DNA of 64,000 nt from Pseudomonas fluorescens (lineage in GTDB: Bacteria > Pseudomonadota > Gammaproteobacteria > Pseudomonadales > Pseudomonadaceae). Every line of letters begins with the position of its first letter. Position 1 is the first letter of the stretch. Under the pieces are notes generated by a model, which searched no databases, was not told the DNA's origin, and was given only the letters and a program-made list of their open reading frames with translations. A program made the position numbers and the translations under genes. The DNA lies in assembly GCF_000967965.1 (NCBI RefSeq), contig NZ_LACC01000031.1, forward strand, positions 1 to 64,000, written 5' to 3'. Below, piece by piece: positions 1 to 9,607 of this stretch.

Positions 1-27
1 CGCGCCATGCCTGGCGCACAAGCAAAA

Positions 28-80
28 GAGCAGCCGAGGCTGCTCAATCTGTTTGCCGATTATCCCGCGCACCGCGCGGG
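28..80 (-). terminator. Hairpins downstream of zipA, probable terminator
   Basis: Two perfect inverted repeats follow the zipA stop codon. CCCGCGC/GCGCGGG lies at 64-80. GAGCAGCC/GGCTGCTC lies at 28-45 and is followed on the minus strand by TTTT. The second looks like an intrinsic terminator. A cell-division ligase gene (ligA) often follows zipA in Pseudomonas, but too little sequence remains here to support it. Confidence 0.55.
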
Positions 81-94
81 AACAACCATTTCAA

Positions 95-955
95 TCAACG
101 TTTCTGGGTCAGGGCGCGGCGTTCGAACTCGACGATTCGCTGACGGTAGTGCTCGATCGTCTGGGCGGTCAGTACGCTGCGCTGGTCGTCTTTCAGCTCA
201 CCGTTGAGCTCCTGGGACAATTTACGCGCCGCTGCCACCATCACGTCGAAGGCTTGCTTCGGATGGCGAGGGCCTGGCAGACCGAGGAAGAAGCTCACTG
301 CCGGGGTGCTGAAGTGGTCGATGTCGTCCAGATCGAATACGCCAGGCTTGACGGCGTTGGCCATGGAGAACAGCACTTCACCGTTGCCGGCCATGCTTTC
401 GTGACGGTGGAAAATATCCATCTCGCCGAAACGCAAACCGCTCTCCAGAATGTTCTGCAACAGCGCCGGGCCCTTGAAGCCGGCAGCGTCGCGGCAGATC
501 ACGCTGATCACAAGCACTTCTTCCGCTTGTGGCTGATCTTTGTCGTTGACCGCTGGCGCGGACTTGGTGTCATCCGGGAAATCGCCGTCGCGGCTGCTGA
601 AGCTCGGGCCGCCGTCCAGATCCAGGCTGAGGTTCATGTCTCCCTGGGAAGGCTCGCTGTGGCCACGCTTGCCGCGCTTGGAGCCCGACTCGCGAGGCTC
701 GCGGGCCGGCATGCTCACCGACGGCAGATCGTGCTCGTCCAGTTGCGGCTCTTTATGCGTGTCCAGCACGCGCGGCGGGCCCAGCAGCTCGGCGCTGGAG
801 CCGCTGTCCTCGTCCGGCAGATTGGACAGACTTCGATCAAGACGGAACTTCAGTTTTCCCTTGCCGCCGCGCATACGGCGCCAGCCATCGAAAAGAATAC
901 CGGCAATGACAATAATGCCGATGACGATCAGCCACTCGCGCAGACCGATTTCCAT
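95..955 (-). CDS. zipA: Cell division protein ZipA
   Basis: 286 residues. ZipA anchors FtsZ to the inner membrane during division. The N-terminus is a single membrane segment (about residues 5-21, LREWLIVIGIIVIAGIL) with almost no preceding cytosolic residues, as expected for the type Ib topology. A charged, low-complexity linker rich in D, E, S, P and R follows (about 25-140). The C-terminal globular domain (about 145-280) is the FtsZ-tail-binding fold. A GAGG sequence upstream of the ATG supports the start. It lies downstream of smc on the same strand with a 258-base gap, so it probably has its own promoter. The identification rests on overall architecture and the conserved smc-zipA neighbourhood. 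Confidence 0.93.
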   Translation of the reverse strand: MEIGLREWLIVIGIIVIAGILFDGWRRMRGGKGKLKFRLDRSLSNLPDEDSGSSAELLGPPRVLDTHKEPQLDEHDLPSVSMPAREPRESGSKRGKRGHSEPSQGDMNLSLDLDGGPSFSSRDGDFPDDTKSAPAVNDKDQPQAEEVLVISVICRDAAGFKGPALLQNILESGLRFGEMDIFHRHESMAGNGEVLFSMANAVKPGVFDLDDIDHFSTPAVSFFLGLPGPRHPKQAFDVMVAAARKLSQELNGELKDDQRSVLTAQTIEHYRQRIVEFERRALTQKR

Positions 956-1213
956 GTAATCCCGTGCCTCTATAAAAAATGCTGAAAAATAAGGGGTTTA
1001 CAACCTGCAAACCGCTTTAAAACGTGGCGCCAACTCTATGTTCTGACAGGCGTTTTGCCCACGTATACGAAAAATTGACATTAAACTAGCACGACCAAAG
1101 GCAACTTTACACCGTCTACCACGTTGGCTGACGCGAATATGTCGATTGGCCAGCAAGTCGAAGCCAGGAAAAGAGTCCTACATACCGTAAACCCTCTTTC
1201 CTACAACCACGAC

Positions 1214-4200
1214 TCAGGCATCCACCATCGCCATCGCCTCCTCGACATCCACCGCCACCAGACGTGAACAACCGGGTTCGTGCATCGTCACACCCATCAG
1301 TTGTTCGGCCATTTCCATGGCGATCTTGTTGTGGGTGATATAGATGAACTGCACTGTCTGTGACATCTCTTTTACCAATCGCGCGTAGCGTCCAACGTTA
1401 GCGTCATCCAGTGGCGCGTCAACCTCATCGAGCATGCAGAACGGCGCCGGGTTCAATTTGAAGATCGCAAAAACCAGGGCCAATGCGGTCAGGGCTTTTT
1501 CGCCGCCGGAGAGCAAATGGATGGTGCTGTTCTTCTTTCCGGGCGGCTGCGCCATGATTGTTACCCCTGTATCGAGTAAATCTTCGCCCGTCAGTTCCAA
1601 ATACGCGCGACCTCCACCGAAAACTTTTGGGAAAAGCGCCTGTAAACCGCCATTGATCTGATCAAAGGTATCCTTGAAACGGTTACGGGTTTCCTTGTCG
1701 ATCTTGCGAATCACGTTCTCAAGAGTATCGAGCGCTTCCACCAGATCGTCGTTCTGCGCATCCAGATAACGTTTACGTTCCGATTGTTGCTGGTACTCAT
1801 CGATGGCCGCCAGGTTGATCGCGCCCAGACGCTGAATCCTCGCGGCGATGCGCTCGAGTTCTTCCTCGGCGTCCTTCTCGCTGGCCTCGGCGGTCAACGT
1901 CGCGAGTACGCCGTGGAGATCGTAGCCGTCTTCCAGCAATTGGTCCTGCAAGGTCTTGCGGCGCACGGTCAGGGCTTGCCATTCCATGCGCTGGGTTTCG
2001 AGCTGACTGCGAATCAACTGGGATTGCTGTTCGGCCTGGCTGCGGCGCTTCTCGGCGTCGCGCAGTTCGCGGTCGGCGTCTTCGAGGGCGATCTGCGCGG
2101 TCTTGAGCTCTTCGTCGACGGTCATGCGCTTGTCGAGCAATTCCTCGAGCTTCAAACGCAGCTCTTCCAACGGAGCTTCGCCCTCCTCCAGATTGAGGCT
2201 CAGTTGCTCGCGTTTTTCAGTCAGCCGCTCGGATTGCATCTCCAGACGCTCCAGCGCCTGACGCGTTGAATCGTGCTGGGCCTTGAGCGAACCCAGACGC
2301 ACCGCCAGCTGATGGGCGTGATCCTTGTGCTGCCGCGCTTCCTGGCGCGCCCGGTCCAGGCGTTCGCGCAGGCTGTCGCGCTGGGCCAGCAGCAACTCAC
2401 GCTGCTCGGTGTCCAGCGCCATGCTGTCGAGGGCTTCCTGCAATTGCAGGCGCGCCTCACCGATATTTTCGTGTTCCAGCGCTCGCTGCTCATCGAGTTC
2501 GACAAGCTCTTCGTCGAGGCGGGTACGACGCAGGGTCAATTGTTCGGCCTTAGCTTTGCCGGCGGACAATTGAGCCTTCAATTCACCTTGCTGACGCGCT
2601 TCGTCCTGGAGCAAACGGCGCAAATGCTCGCGACCGTTTTCCTGCTGACGCTGCTGCGCCCTGAGATTCTGCAGACGGGTTTCCAGGGTTTCGACGGCGG
2701 CTTCGCGCTCTTCACGCTCAAGGCCCAGTTGCTGGATTTCCTGACCACGGGCGAGCACGCCGCTTTCCGCTTCACTGGCCCGACGCACCCGCAGGAAATG
2801 CCGACCGATCCAGTAACCGTCACGGCTGATCAGGCTCTGCCCGGCAGCCAATTGGCTCCGCAAGGCCAAGGCCTGTTCGAGACTGTCCACCGGACTGACC
2901 TGCCCCAGCCATGGCGACAGATCGAGCTGCGCCTCGACCTTGTCCAGCAAACTGCCCGGCACCCGTACGCCATCGCTGGACGGGCTGAGCAAGCGCAAGT
3001 CGCCCTGGGCAAAGCCCGACAGATCGAAATCGTTGAAGTCGTCCACCAGCACCGCTTGTAGATCGGCGCCGAGCACGGTTTCCACCGCCAGCTCCCAACC
3101 GGCCTCAACCTTCAGGCCTTCGGCCAGGCGCGGGCGATTCGCAAGATTCTGTTCGCGCAGCCATTCGGCGGTGCCGGTACCCGGATCGAGCGCGGCTTGC
3201 TGCAAAGCTTCGAGCGAAGCCAGCCGACCGTTGAGGCGCTGCAAATCGCCTTGCGCCTGCTGCTGCGCGGTCAGCGCTTGCTGCAATTCCTGACGCAACT
3301 GCTCAAGCTTTTCGACCTGGGCTTCTTCGCTGGTCTGCAAATCCTCAAGTGTCGCTTCGGATTCGGCGAGCTGCTCGCTGAGCGCCATGATCGCCGCGTC
3401 TTCCGGGTCCGCCGAGAGCAAGGCGCGTTCTTCGCCTAGACGCTTCTGGCGATCGGCCAGGCGCTCGAGGCTGGTTTCCAGCTGCTGGATCCGCGACTGC
3501 TGCACTTCGGCCTGACGGCGCGGCTCGGCGGCGGTGAGGTTGAACGTATCCCACTGCTCTTGCCAGCCGTGCATGGTGGTTTCGGACTCTTCCAGCGCGG
3601 CAGCAGCCTCTTCGGCGGCGGCGCTGGTGACTTCCTGCTCCGGGTTGAGCATGTCCAGCTCTTCGCCGAGGGTCAGCAGCAGCGTGCGGTCGTGGCCCAG
3701 GTGCGATTCGGTTTCCAGGCGTGCGCGCTCGGCCTCTTTCAGGTCTTCCTGCAACTGGCGCAAACGCTGCTGACCGTGCTGGATGCTCTGCTCGACCCGG
3801 GCAATGTCGCCACCGACCGAGTAAAAGCGCCCCTGCACCAGGTTGAAGCGTTCCGAGAGATCGTGGTGCCCGTCACGCAGGCGCTCGATGCTTGCGTCGG
3901 CATTACGCTGTTCGGCCACCAGGGCTTCGAAAGAAACTTCCTGGTTACCGATGATCGCTTCACGCTGGCCGACCTGATCGTTCAGCGCCTGCCAGCGCAG
4001 GGCCGACAGCTGGGCCTTGAGCTGACGCTCCTCGCCCTTGTATTCCTGATACTTCTTGGCGGCCTCGGCCTGGCGGTGCAAGCGTTCGAGCTGACGCTCA
4101 AGCTCTTCGCGAAGGTCGGTCAGGCGCTCAAGGTTTTCGTGGGTGCGGCGGATGCGGTTTTCCGTCTCGCGCCGGCGCTCCTTGTACTTGGAGATGCCTG

Positions 4201-4702
4201 CGGCTTCTTCGATGAAATTACGCAGGTCTTCGGGCTTGGACTCGATCAGCTTGGAGATCATCCCCTGCTCGATGATCGAGTAGCTGCGCGGGCCAAGGCC
4301 GGTGCCGAGGAAGATATCGGTGATGTCGCGGCGCCGGCATTTGGTGCCGTTGAGGTAATAGGTGGTCTGGCTGTCGCGGGTCACTTTGCGGCGAATGGAA
4401 ATTTCCGCGTAGGCGGCGTATTCCCCGAGCAAGGTGCCGTCGGAGTTGTCGAACACCAGTTCGATGCTCGCCTGGCTCACTGGCTTTCGGCTGGTGGAGC
4501 CGTTGAAGATGACGTCGGTCATCGATTCGCCGCGCAGGTTCTTCGCCGAACTCTCGCCCATCACCCAGCGCACGGCGTCGATGATGTTCGATTTGCCGCA
4601 GCCATTGGGCCCGACCACCGCCGCCATGTTACTGGGGAAGTTTACCGTGGTCGGGTCGACGAAGGACTTGAACCCCGCCAGCTTGATGCACTTGAGCCGC
4701 AC
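1214..4702 (-). CDS. smc: Chromosome partition protein Smc
   Basis: 1162 residues counted from a GTG start. The protein is the ATPase subunit of the condensin that compacts and segregates the chromosome. The N-terminal head carries Walker A GPNGCGKS (residues 31-38). Long heptad-rich arms rich in E, Q, L and R flank a hinge at about 510-650. The C-terminal head has the ABC signature LSGGEKALTALAL and Walker B with FCMLDEVDAPLDD. An in-frame start 13 codons upstream is possible, but it would lie inside the preceding gntR gene. The GTG at 4702 gives the family N-terminus (RLKCIKLAGFKSF) and leaves only two bases after the gntR stop, implying translational coupling. Confidence 0.97.
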   Translation of the reverse strand: MRLKCIKLAGFKSFVDPTTVNFPSNMAAVVGPNGCGKSNIIDAVRWVMGESSAKNLRGESMTDVIFNGSTSRKPVSQASIELVFDNSDGTLLGEYAAYAEISIRRKVTRDSQTTYYLNGTKCRRRDITDIFLGTGLGPRSYSIIEQGMISKLIESKPEDLRNFIEEAAGISKYKERRRETENRIRRTHENLERLTDLREELERQLERLHRQAEAAKKYQEYKGEERQLKAQLSALRWQALNDQVGQREAIIGNQEVSFEALVAEQRNADASIERLRDGHHDLSERFNLVQGRFYSVGGDIARVEQSIQHGQQRLRQLQEDLKEAERARLETESHLGHDRTLLLTLGEELDMLNPEQEVTSAAAEEAAAALEESETTMHGWQEQWDTFNLTAAEPRRQAEVQQSRIQQLETSLERLADRQKRLGEERALLSADPEDAAIMALSEQLAESEATLEDLQTSEEAQVEKLEQLRQELQQALTAQQQAQGDLQRLNGRLASLEALQQAALDPGTGTAEWLREQNLANRPRLAEGLKVEAGWELAVETVLGADLQAVLVDDFNDFDLSGFAQGDLRLLSPSSDGVRVPGSLLDKVEAQLDLSPWLGQVSPVDSLEQALALRSQLAAGQSLISRDGYWIGRHFLRVRRASEAESGVLARGQEIQQLGLEREEREAAVETLETRLQNLRAQQRQQENGREHLRRLLQDEARQQGELKAQLSAGKAKAEQLTLRRTRLDEELVELDEQRALEHENIGEARLQLQEALDSMALDTEQRELLLAQRDSLRERLDRARQEARQHKDHAHQLAVRLGSLKAQHDSTRQALERLEMQSERLTEKREQLSLNLEEGEAPLEELRLKLEELLDKRMTVDEELKTAQIALEDADRELRDAEKRRSQAEQQSQLIRSQLETQRMEWQALTVRRKTLQDQLLEDGYDLHGVLATLTAEASEKDAEEELERIAARIQRLGAINLAAIDEYQQQSERKRYLDAQNDDLVEALDTLENVIRKIDKETRNRFKDTFDQINGGLQALFPKVFGGGRAYLELTGEDLLDTGVTIMAQPPGKKNSTIHLLSGGEKALTALALVFAIFKLNPAPFCMLDEVDAPLDDANVGRYARLVKEMSQTVQFIYITHNKIAMEMAEQLMGVTMHEPGCSRLVAVDVEEAMAMVDA

Positions 4703-4704
4703 GC

Positions 4705-5364
4705 TCAGGCGTCCGTCAGGGCAGAGATCACCAGATCGCAACTGCGCTGGGCATAAGCCGTCAGCACCACGCGAATCTGCGCAAAGTCACGGGCCAGCAC
4801 GGCTGCGAGCAAGCGCTCGAACAGTTCGAGGAATTCACTCATCGACGCTTTGCGCTGGTCCAGCGCGAGGAAATACGCACGGCTCATGGCCGGCTGCAGA
4901 TTCTCGACGGTTTCCTGCAAGTACGGGTTGTTGGCGAACGGATACGCGGCGCGCATCACATTGAAGCTGTCGTCGACGAAAGTGCGGATGTCCTGACGCT
5001 CGTAGCTGGCTGTCAGGCGTTGCTGGATCTGCACGAACGGCGCCATGTCGGCTTGGGTTTTCCAGCCACTGGCCACCGAGTTACCGAGCAGAATATAGAG
5101 TTCGCTCATCAGCGTGCACAGGCTCTGCACCTTGTGCGGCGTGAGCTCGGTGACGTGGGCGCCACGTCGCGGCAGGATCGCGATCAGGTGCCGACGCTCG
5201 AGGATCAGCAAGGCCTCGCGGACCGAACCACGACTGACATTGAGGGCCAGCGTGACCTTCTGTTCCTGGATGCGCTCCCCGGGCTTCATTTCGCCGCGAA
5301 TGATGCGTTCGGCGAGGTGGTGAGCGATTTGCTCGGCGAGGCTGTCCGGCGCCTTGAACGTCAT
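4705..5364 (-). CDS. GntR-family (FCD-type) transcriptional regulator
   Basis: 219 residues. The N-terminal winged helix-turn-helix (about 8-75) includes the motif GEMKPGERIQEQKV and the recognition helix region SRGSVREALLILERR. The C-terminal all-helical FCD effector domain (about 85-210) places it in the FadR subfamily. It is divergent from xdhABC and coupled to smc (two bases between stop and start). Regulation of xanthine dehydrogenase is inferred from the divergent layout and from the paired palindromes at 5548-5584, which overlap a likely xdhA promoter. The effector is unknown; a purine is a reasonable guess. Transcription of smc from the same promoter would tie an essential gene to this regulator. 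Confidence 0.88.
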   Translation of the reverse strand: MTFKAPDSLAEQIAHHLAERIIRGEMKPGERIQEQKVTLALNVSRGSVREALLILERRHLIAILPRRGAHVTELTPHKVQSLCTLMSELYILLGNSVASGWKTQADMAPFVQIQQRLTASYERQDIRTFVDDSFNVMRAAYPFANNPYLQETVENLQPAMSRAYFLALDQRKASMSEFLELFERLLAAVLARDFAQIRVVLTAYAQRSCDLVISALTDA

Positions 5365-5452
5365 GGTTGTCCTTCAAACTCTTTGATCTGTACAAGCGGC
5401 GCAGTGTAGCGCAATTGCTGCATCAGGGCGGAGTGCCCACCCGGAGGTTTTT

Positions 5453-5468
5453 TGGCACGATTCAAGCA
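5453..5468 (+). promoter_or_regulatory. Possible sigma54 element upstream of xdhA
   Basis: TGGCACG-ATTC-AAGCA has a perfect -24 half and the correct distance to GC at -12, but AA instead of TT before it. It would start a transcript near 5479 and leave a leader of about 165 bases. It is weaker than the nas elements and could be chance. Confidence 0.3.
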
Positions 5469-5547
5469 AATTCAAGCAAAAAGGCAGGCTATGGAACCAG
5501 CGACAATAATTAAGGAACAGGTGGTTAATCGACAAATTGCAATTTCC

Positions 5548-5597
5548 TGACCTTTAAGTCAGAAAATCATTGACCGAAAAGTCAGACCTGCTAAATT
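5548..5597 (+). promoter_or_regulatory. Twin palindromic operators and sigma70-like promoter of xdhA
   Basis: Two copies of TGAC-N6-GTCA (5548-5561 and 5571-5584) sit 23 bp apart, about two helical turns, so a dimer pair would bind the same DNA face. The second overlaps a -35-like TTGACC (5570-5575), which is followed after 16 bases by TAAATT (5592-5597). Repression by the divergent GntR protein is the simplest reading. Confidence 0.55.
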
Positions 5598-5642
5598 CAG
5601 TTCCTATCGGTTAACAACAATAATGAGTCTGCGAGGCCTTCC

Positions 5643-7097
5643 GTGATCCAGTTTTTACTAAACCAGGAACTCCGTAGCGAGCACGCCCTGGACCCGAACC
5701 TGACCGTGCTCAATTATCTGCGCGACCATGTGGGCAAGCCCGGCACCAAAGAAGGCTGCGCCAGCGGTGACTGCGGCGCCTGCACCGTGGTGGTCGGCGA
5801 ATTGCAGACGGATGACGACGGCCGCGAACACATTCGCTATCGCAGCCTCAACTCGTGCCTGACCTTCGTGTCGTCCCTGCACGGCAAACAGCTGATCAGC
5901 GTCGAAGACCTAAAGCACAAGGGTGAACTGCACAGCGTGCAGAAAGCCATGGTCGAGTGCCACGGTTCGCAATGCGGCTTCTGCACCCCCGGTTTCGTGA
6001 TGTCGCTGTTTGCCCTGCAAAAGAACAGTGATGCACCGGATCATGCCAAGGCCCACGAAGCACTGGCCGGCAATCTCTGCCGTTGTACCGGCTACCGGCC
6101 AATCCTGGAAGCCGCCGAGCAATCCTGCTGTGGCAAGCAGCCGGACCAGTTCGACGCCCGCGAGGCCGACACCATTGCGCGCCTGAAAGCCATTGCCCCG
6201 ACCGATATCGGCGAACTCAACAGCGGCGACAAACGCTGCCTGGTGCCGCTGACCGTGGCCGACCTGGCCGACCTCTACGACGCTTATCCACAGGCCCGCC
6301 TGCTGGCCGGCGGTACCGATCTGGCGCTGGAAGTCACGCAGTTCCACCGCACCCTGCCGGTGATGATCTACGTCGGCAACGTCGCCGAGATGAAGCGCAT
6401 CGAACGTTTTGACGATCGCCTGGAAATCGGCGCCGCCACCTCCCTCTCCGACTGCTACGAGGCCTTGAATGCCGAGTACCCGGACTTCGGTGAATTGCTG
6501 CACCGCTTCGCCTCCTTGCAGATCCGCAACCAGGGCACCCTGGGCGGCAACATCGGCAACGCCTCGCCGATTGGTGACTCGCCGCCCCTGCTGATCGCCC
6601 TCGGCGCGCAAATCGTGCTGTGCAAAGGCGAAACCCGCCGCACCCTGGCACTGGAAGATTACTTCATCGATTACCGCGTCACTGCGCGCCAGGAAAGCGA
6701 GTTCATCGAGAAAATCATCGTGCCCCGCGCCAGCGTCGAAAAACTGTTCCGCGCCTACAAGATCTCCAAGCGCCTGGACGATGACATTTCCGCCGTGTGC
6801 GCCGCCTTCAACATTCGCCTGGAAAACGGCGTAGTCGCTGAAGCCCGCGTCGCCTTCGGCGGCATGGCGGCCATCCCGAAACGCGCTGCTGCCTGCGAGG
6901 CCGCATTGCTCGGCTCGCCATTCAACAACGCCACCGTTGAACGCGCCTGCGCTGCCCTGGCAGAAGACTTCACGCCGCTCTCGGACTTCCGCGCCAGCAA
7001 GGAATATCGCCTGCTCAGCGCGCAGAACCTGCTGCGCAAATACTTCATCGAACTGCAAACACCGCACATCGAGACTCGGGTGACCGCTTATGTCTAA
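5643..7097 (+). CDS. xdhA: Xanthine dehydrogenase small subunit (FeS/FAD)
   Basis: 484 residues from a GTG start, with GAGG seven bases upstream. The subunit carries electrons from the molybdenum site to NAD+. The N-terminal plant-type [2Fe-2S] ferredoxin has GCASGDCGACTVV. The second helical [2Fe-2S] domain has GSQCGFCTPGF and LCRCTGYRP (about 105-155). The FAD-binding domain (about 190-360) includes LLAGGTDLALE and TLGGNIGNASPIGD, and a CO-dehydrogenase flavoprotein C-terminal domain follows. The stop overlaps the xdhB start by eight bases. Together with xdhB it oxidises hypoxanthine and xanthine to urate in the cytoplasm. Confidence 0.97.
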   Translation: MIQFLLNQELRSEHALDPNLTVLNYLRDHVGKPGTKEGCASGDCGACTVVVGELQTDDDGREHIRYRSLNSCLTFVSSLHGKQLISVEDLKHKGELHSVQKAMVECHGSQCGFCTPGFVMSLFALQKNSDAPDHAKAHEALAGNLCRCTGYRPILEAAEQSCCGKQPDQFDAREADTIARLKAIAPTDIGELNSGDKRCLVPLTVADLADLYDAYPQARLLAGGTDLALEVTQFHRTLPVMIYVGNVAEMKRIERFDDRLEIGAATSLSDCYEALNAEYPDFGELLHRFASLQIRNQGTLGGNIGNASPIGDSPPLLIALGAQIVLCKGETRRTLALEDYFIDYRVTARQESEFIEKIIVPRASVEKLFRAYKISKRLDDDISAVCAAFNIRLENGVVAEARVAFGGMAAIPKRAAACEAALLGSPFNNATVERACAALAEDFTPLSDFRASKEYRLLSAQNLLRKYFIELQTPHIETRVTAYV

Positions 7098-9489
7098 TCA
7101 TCACGCCGTAGAGAAGACCCAAGCCGAATTGGCTGAACTGTTCGCCAAGGACCTGACCACCGGTGTCGGCCGCAGCGTCAAGCACGACAGCGCCGCCAAG
7201 CATGTGGCCGGTGAAGCGCAGTACATCGACGATCGCCTGGAGTTTCCGAACCAGCTGCACGTTTATGCGCGCATGTCGGACCGTGCCCACGCGCGGATCA
7301 TCAGCATCGACACCTCGCCCTGCTACGCCTTCGAAGGCGTGCGCATCGCCATCACCCACGAAGACGTGCCGGGCCTGAAAGACATCGGCCCGTTGCTGCC
7401 GGGCGATCCGCTGCTGGCCATCGACACCGTGCAGTTCGTCGGTCAACCGGTGATCGCCGTGGCGGCGAAAGACCTGGAAACCGCGCGCAAGGCGGCCATG
7501 GCCGCGATCATCGAATACGAAGACCTGGAACCTGTGCTGGACGTGGTCGAAGCCCTGCGCAAGCGCCACTTCGTACTCGACAGCCACACCCATCAGCGCG
7601 GCGATTCGGCCACGGCACTGGCCACTGCCGAACATCGCATCCAGGGCACGCTGCACATCGGCGGCCAGGAACACTTCTACCTGGAAACCCAGATCTCTTC
7701 GGTGATGCCGACCGAAGACGGCGGCATGATCGTCTACTGCTCCACACAAAACCCCACCGAAGTGCAGAAACTGGTGGCCGAAGTGCTGGACGTATCGATG
7801 AACAAGATCGTTGTCGACATGCGCCGCATGGGCGGCGGTTTCGGCGGCAAGGAAACCCAGGCGGCGAGCCCGGCATGCCTGTGCGCGGTGATCGCACACC
7901 TCACCGGCCAGCCGACCAAGATGCGTCTGCCGCGGGTCGAAGACATGCTGATGACCGGCAAGCGTCACCCGTTCTATGTCGAGTACGACGTCGGCTTCGA
8001 CAGCACCGGCCGCCTGCACGGCATCAACCTGGAACTGGCCGGCAACTGCGGTTGCTCCCCTGACCTGTCGGCGTCGATCGTCGACCGCGCGATGTTCCAT
8101 TCGGACAACTCGTACTACCTGGGCGATGCGACCATCAACGGTCACCGCTGCAAGACCAACACTGCGTCGAACACCGCCTACCGTGGTTTCGGCGGCCCCC
8201 AAGGCATGGTCGCCATCGAAGAAGTGATGGACGCCATCTCTCGCCATCTGGCCCTGGATCCTTTGGCCGTGCGCAAGGCCAACTACTACGGCAAGACCGA
8301 GCGCAACGTCACCCACTACTACCAGACCGTCGAGCACAACATGCTCGAAGAGATGACTGCGGAACTGGAAGAAAGCAGCCAGTACGCCGAACGTCGCGAA
8401 GCGATCCGTCGCTACAACGCCAACAGTCCGATCCTGAAAAAAGGCCTGGCGCTGACCCCGGTGAAATTCGGCATTTCCTTCACCGCCAGCTTCCTCAACC
8501 AGGCCGGCGCGCTGGTACACGTCTACACCGACGGCAGCATCCACCTCAACCACGGCGGCACCGAAATGGGCCAGGGCCTGAACACCAAGGTCGCGCAGGT
8601 CGTGGCTGAAGTGTTCCAGGTGGAAATGGACCGTGTGCAGATCACCGCGACCAACACCGACAAAGTACCGAACACCTCGCCGACCGCCGCTTCCAGCGGT
8701 GCCGACCTGAACGGCAAGGCCGCGCAGAACGCTGCCGAAACCATCAAGCAACGTCTGGTGGAATTCGCCGCTCGTCAGTACAAGGTCAGCGAAGAAGACG
8801 TGGAGTTCCACAACGGCCACGTGCGGGTCCGCGATCACATCCTGACCTTCGAAGCGTTGATCCAGCAGGCGTACTTCGCCCAGGTGTCGCTATCGAGCAC
8901 CGGCTTCTACAAGACCCCGAAAATCTACTACGACCGCAGCCAGGCGCGCGGCCGTCCGTTCTACTACTTCGCCTTTGGCGCGGCGTGCTGCGAAGTGCTG
9001 GTTGACACCCTGACCGGCGAATACAAGATGCTGCGCACCGACATCCTCCACGACGTCGGCGCCTCGCTGAACCCGGCCATCGACATCGGTCAGGTCGAGG
9101 GCGGTTTCATCCAGGGCATGGGCTGGCTGACCATGGAAGAGCTGGTGTGGAACAACAAGGGCAAGCTGATGACCAACGGCCCGGCCAGCTACAAGATCCC
9201 GGCCGTGGCGGACATGCCGCTGGACCTGCGGGTGAAGCTGGTGGAAAACCGCAAGAACCCGGAAGACACGGTGTTCCACTCCAAGGCCGTGGGCGAGCCG
9301 CCGTTCATGCTCGGCATCGCCTCGTGGTGTGCGATCAAGGACGCCGTGGCGAGCCTTGGTGACTACAAACATCAACCGAAAATCGACGCACCGGCGACCC
9401 CGGAGCGAGTGTTGTGGGGCTGCGAGCAGATGCGCCAGCTGAAGGCGGCGAAGGCTGTCGAGGCTGAGACCGAGTTGGCTTCGCTTTAA
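7090..9489 (+). CDS. xdhB: Xanthine dehydrogenase molybdopterin-binding subunit
   Basis: 799 residues, a normal length for the large subunit of the two-subunit bacterial enzyme. It binds the molybdenum cofactor and holds the purine site. Recognisable segments are the N-terminal a/b hammerhead domain (about 30-140), the cofactor-binding GGGFGGKETQ (about 250), TAYRGFGGPQG (about 360), and KAVGEPPFMLG near 735, which contains the active-site glutamate expected in xanthine oxidases. The gene begins inside xdhA, implying translational coupling. A 118-base gap with a REPIN separates it from xdhC. Confidence 0.97.
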   Translation: MSNHHAVEKTQAELAELFAKDLTTGVGRSVKHDSAAKHVAGEAQYIDDRLEFPNQLHVYARMSDRAHARIISIDTSPCYAFEGVRIAITHEDVPGLKDIGPLLPGDPLLAIDTVQFVGQPVIAVAAKDLETARKAAMAAIIEYEDLEPVLDVVEALRKRHFVLDSHTHQRGDSATALATAEHRIQGTLHIGGQEHFYLETQISSVMPTEDGGMIVYCSTQNPTEVQKLVAEVLDVSMNKIVVDMRRMGGGFGGKETQAASPACLCAVIAHLTGQPTKMRLPRVEDMLMTGKRHPFYVEYDVGFDSTGRLHGINLELAGNCGCSPDLSASIVDRAMFHSDNSYYLGDATINGHRCKTNTASNTAYRGFGGPQGMVAIEEVMDAISRHLALDPLAVRKANYYGKTERNVTHYYQTVEHNMLEEMTAELEESSQYAERREAIRRYNANSPILKKGLALTPVKFGISFTASFLNQAGALVHVYTDGSIHLNHGGTEMGQGLNTKVAQVVAEVFQVEMDRVQITATNTDKVPNTSPTAASSGADLNGKAAQNAAETIKQRLVEFAARQYKVSEEDVEFHNGHVRVRDHILTFEALIQQAYFAQVSLSSTGFYKTPKIYYDRSQARGRPFYYFAFGAACCEVLVDTLTGEYKMLRTDILHDVGASLNPAIDIGQVEGGFIQGMGWLTMEELVWNNKGKLMTNGPASYKIPAVADMPLDLRVKLVENRKNPEDTVFHSKAVGEPPFMLGIASWCAIKDAVASLGDYKHQPKIDAPATPERVLWGCEQMRQLKAAKAVEAETELASL

Positions 9490-9505
9490 AGTCCGAGGCG
9501 CGCCC

Positions 9506-9573
9506 ATCGCGAGCAGGCTCACTCCTACAGAGGAATGCATTCCAAATGTAGGAGTGAGCCCTCCTCGCGATGA
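9506..9573. repeat. REPIN between xdhB and xdhC
   Basis: Two inverted REP copies (core GCGAGCAGGCTCACTCCTAC and its near complement GTAGGAGTGAGC) face each other around a short spacer. The right copy has CCCTCC in place of CTGC. It lies inside an apparent operon and may affect mRNA stability. Confidence 0.85.
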
Positions 9574-9607
9574 GGCCGGAACAGACAACAGAGATGTTGA
9601 GGTGTTT

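Noticed and set aside
1..8. Possible start codon of ligA on the minus strand at the window edge
   Set aside because: Only two or three codons remain, a terminator-like hairpin precedes it and there is no well-spaced ribosome site.
53..985. Plus-strand frame across zipA
   Set aside because: Overlaps zipA fully and lacks any recognisable domain.
7045..8838. Long open frame antisense to xdhB (597 codons)
   Set aside because: Composition is biased to H, V, G, A, R and Q as expected from the complement of high-GC codons; no ribosome site, no family resemblance, and xdhB on the other strand is certain.
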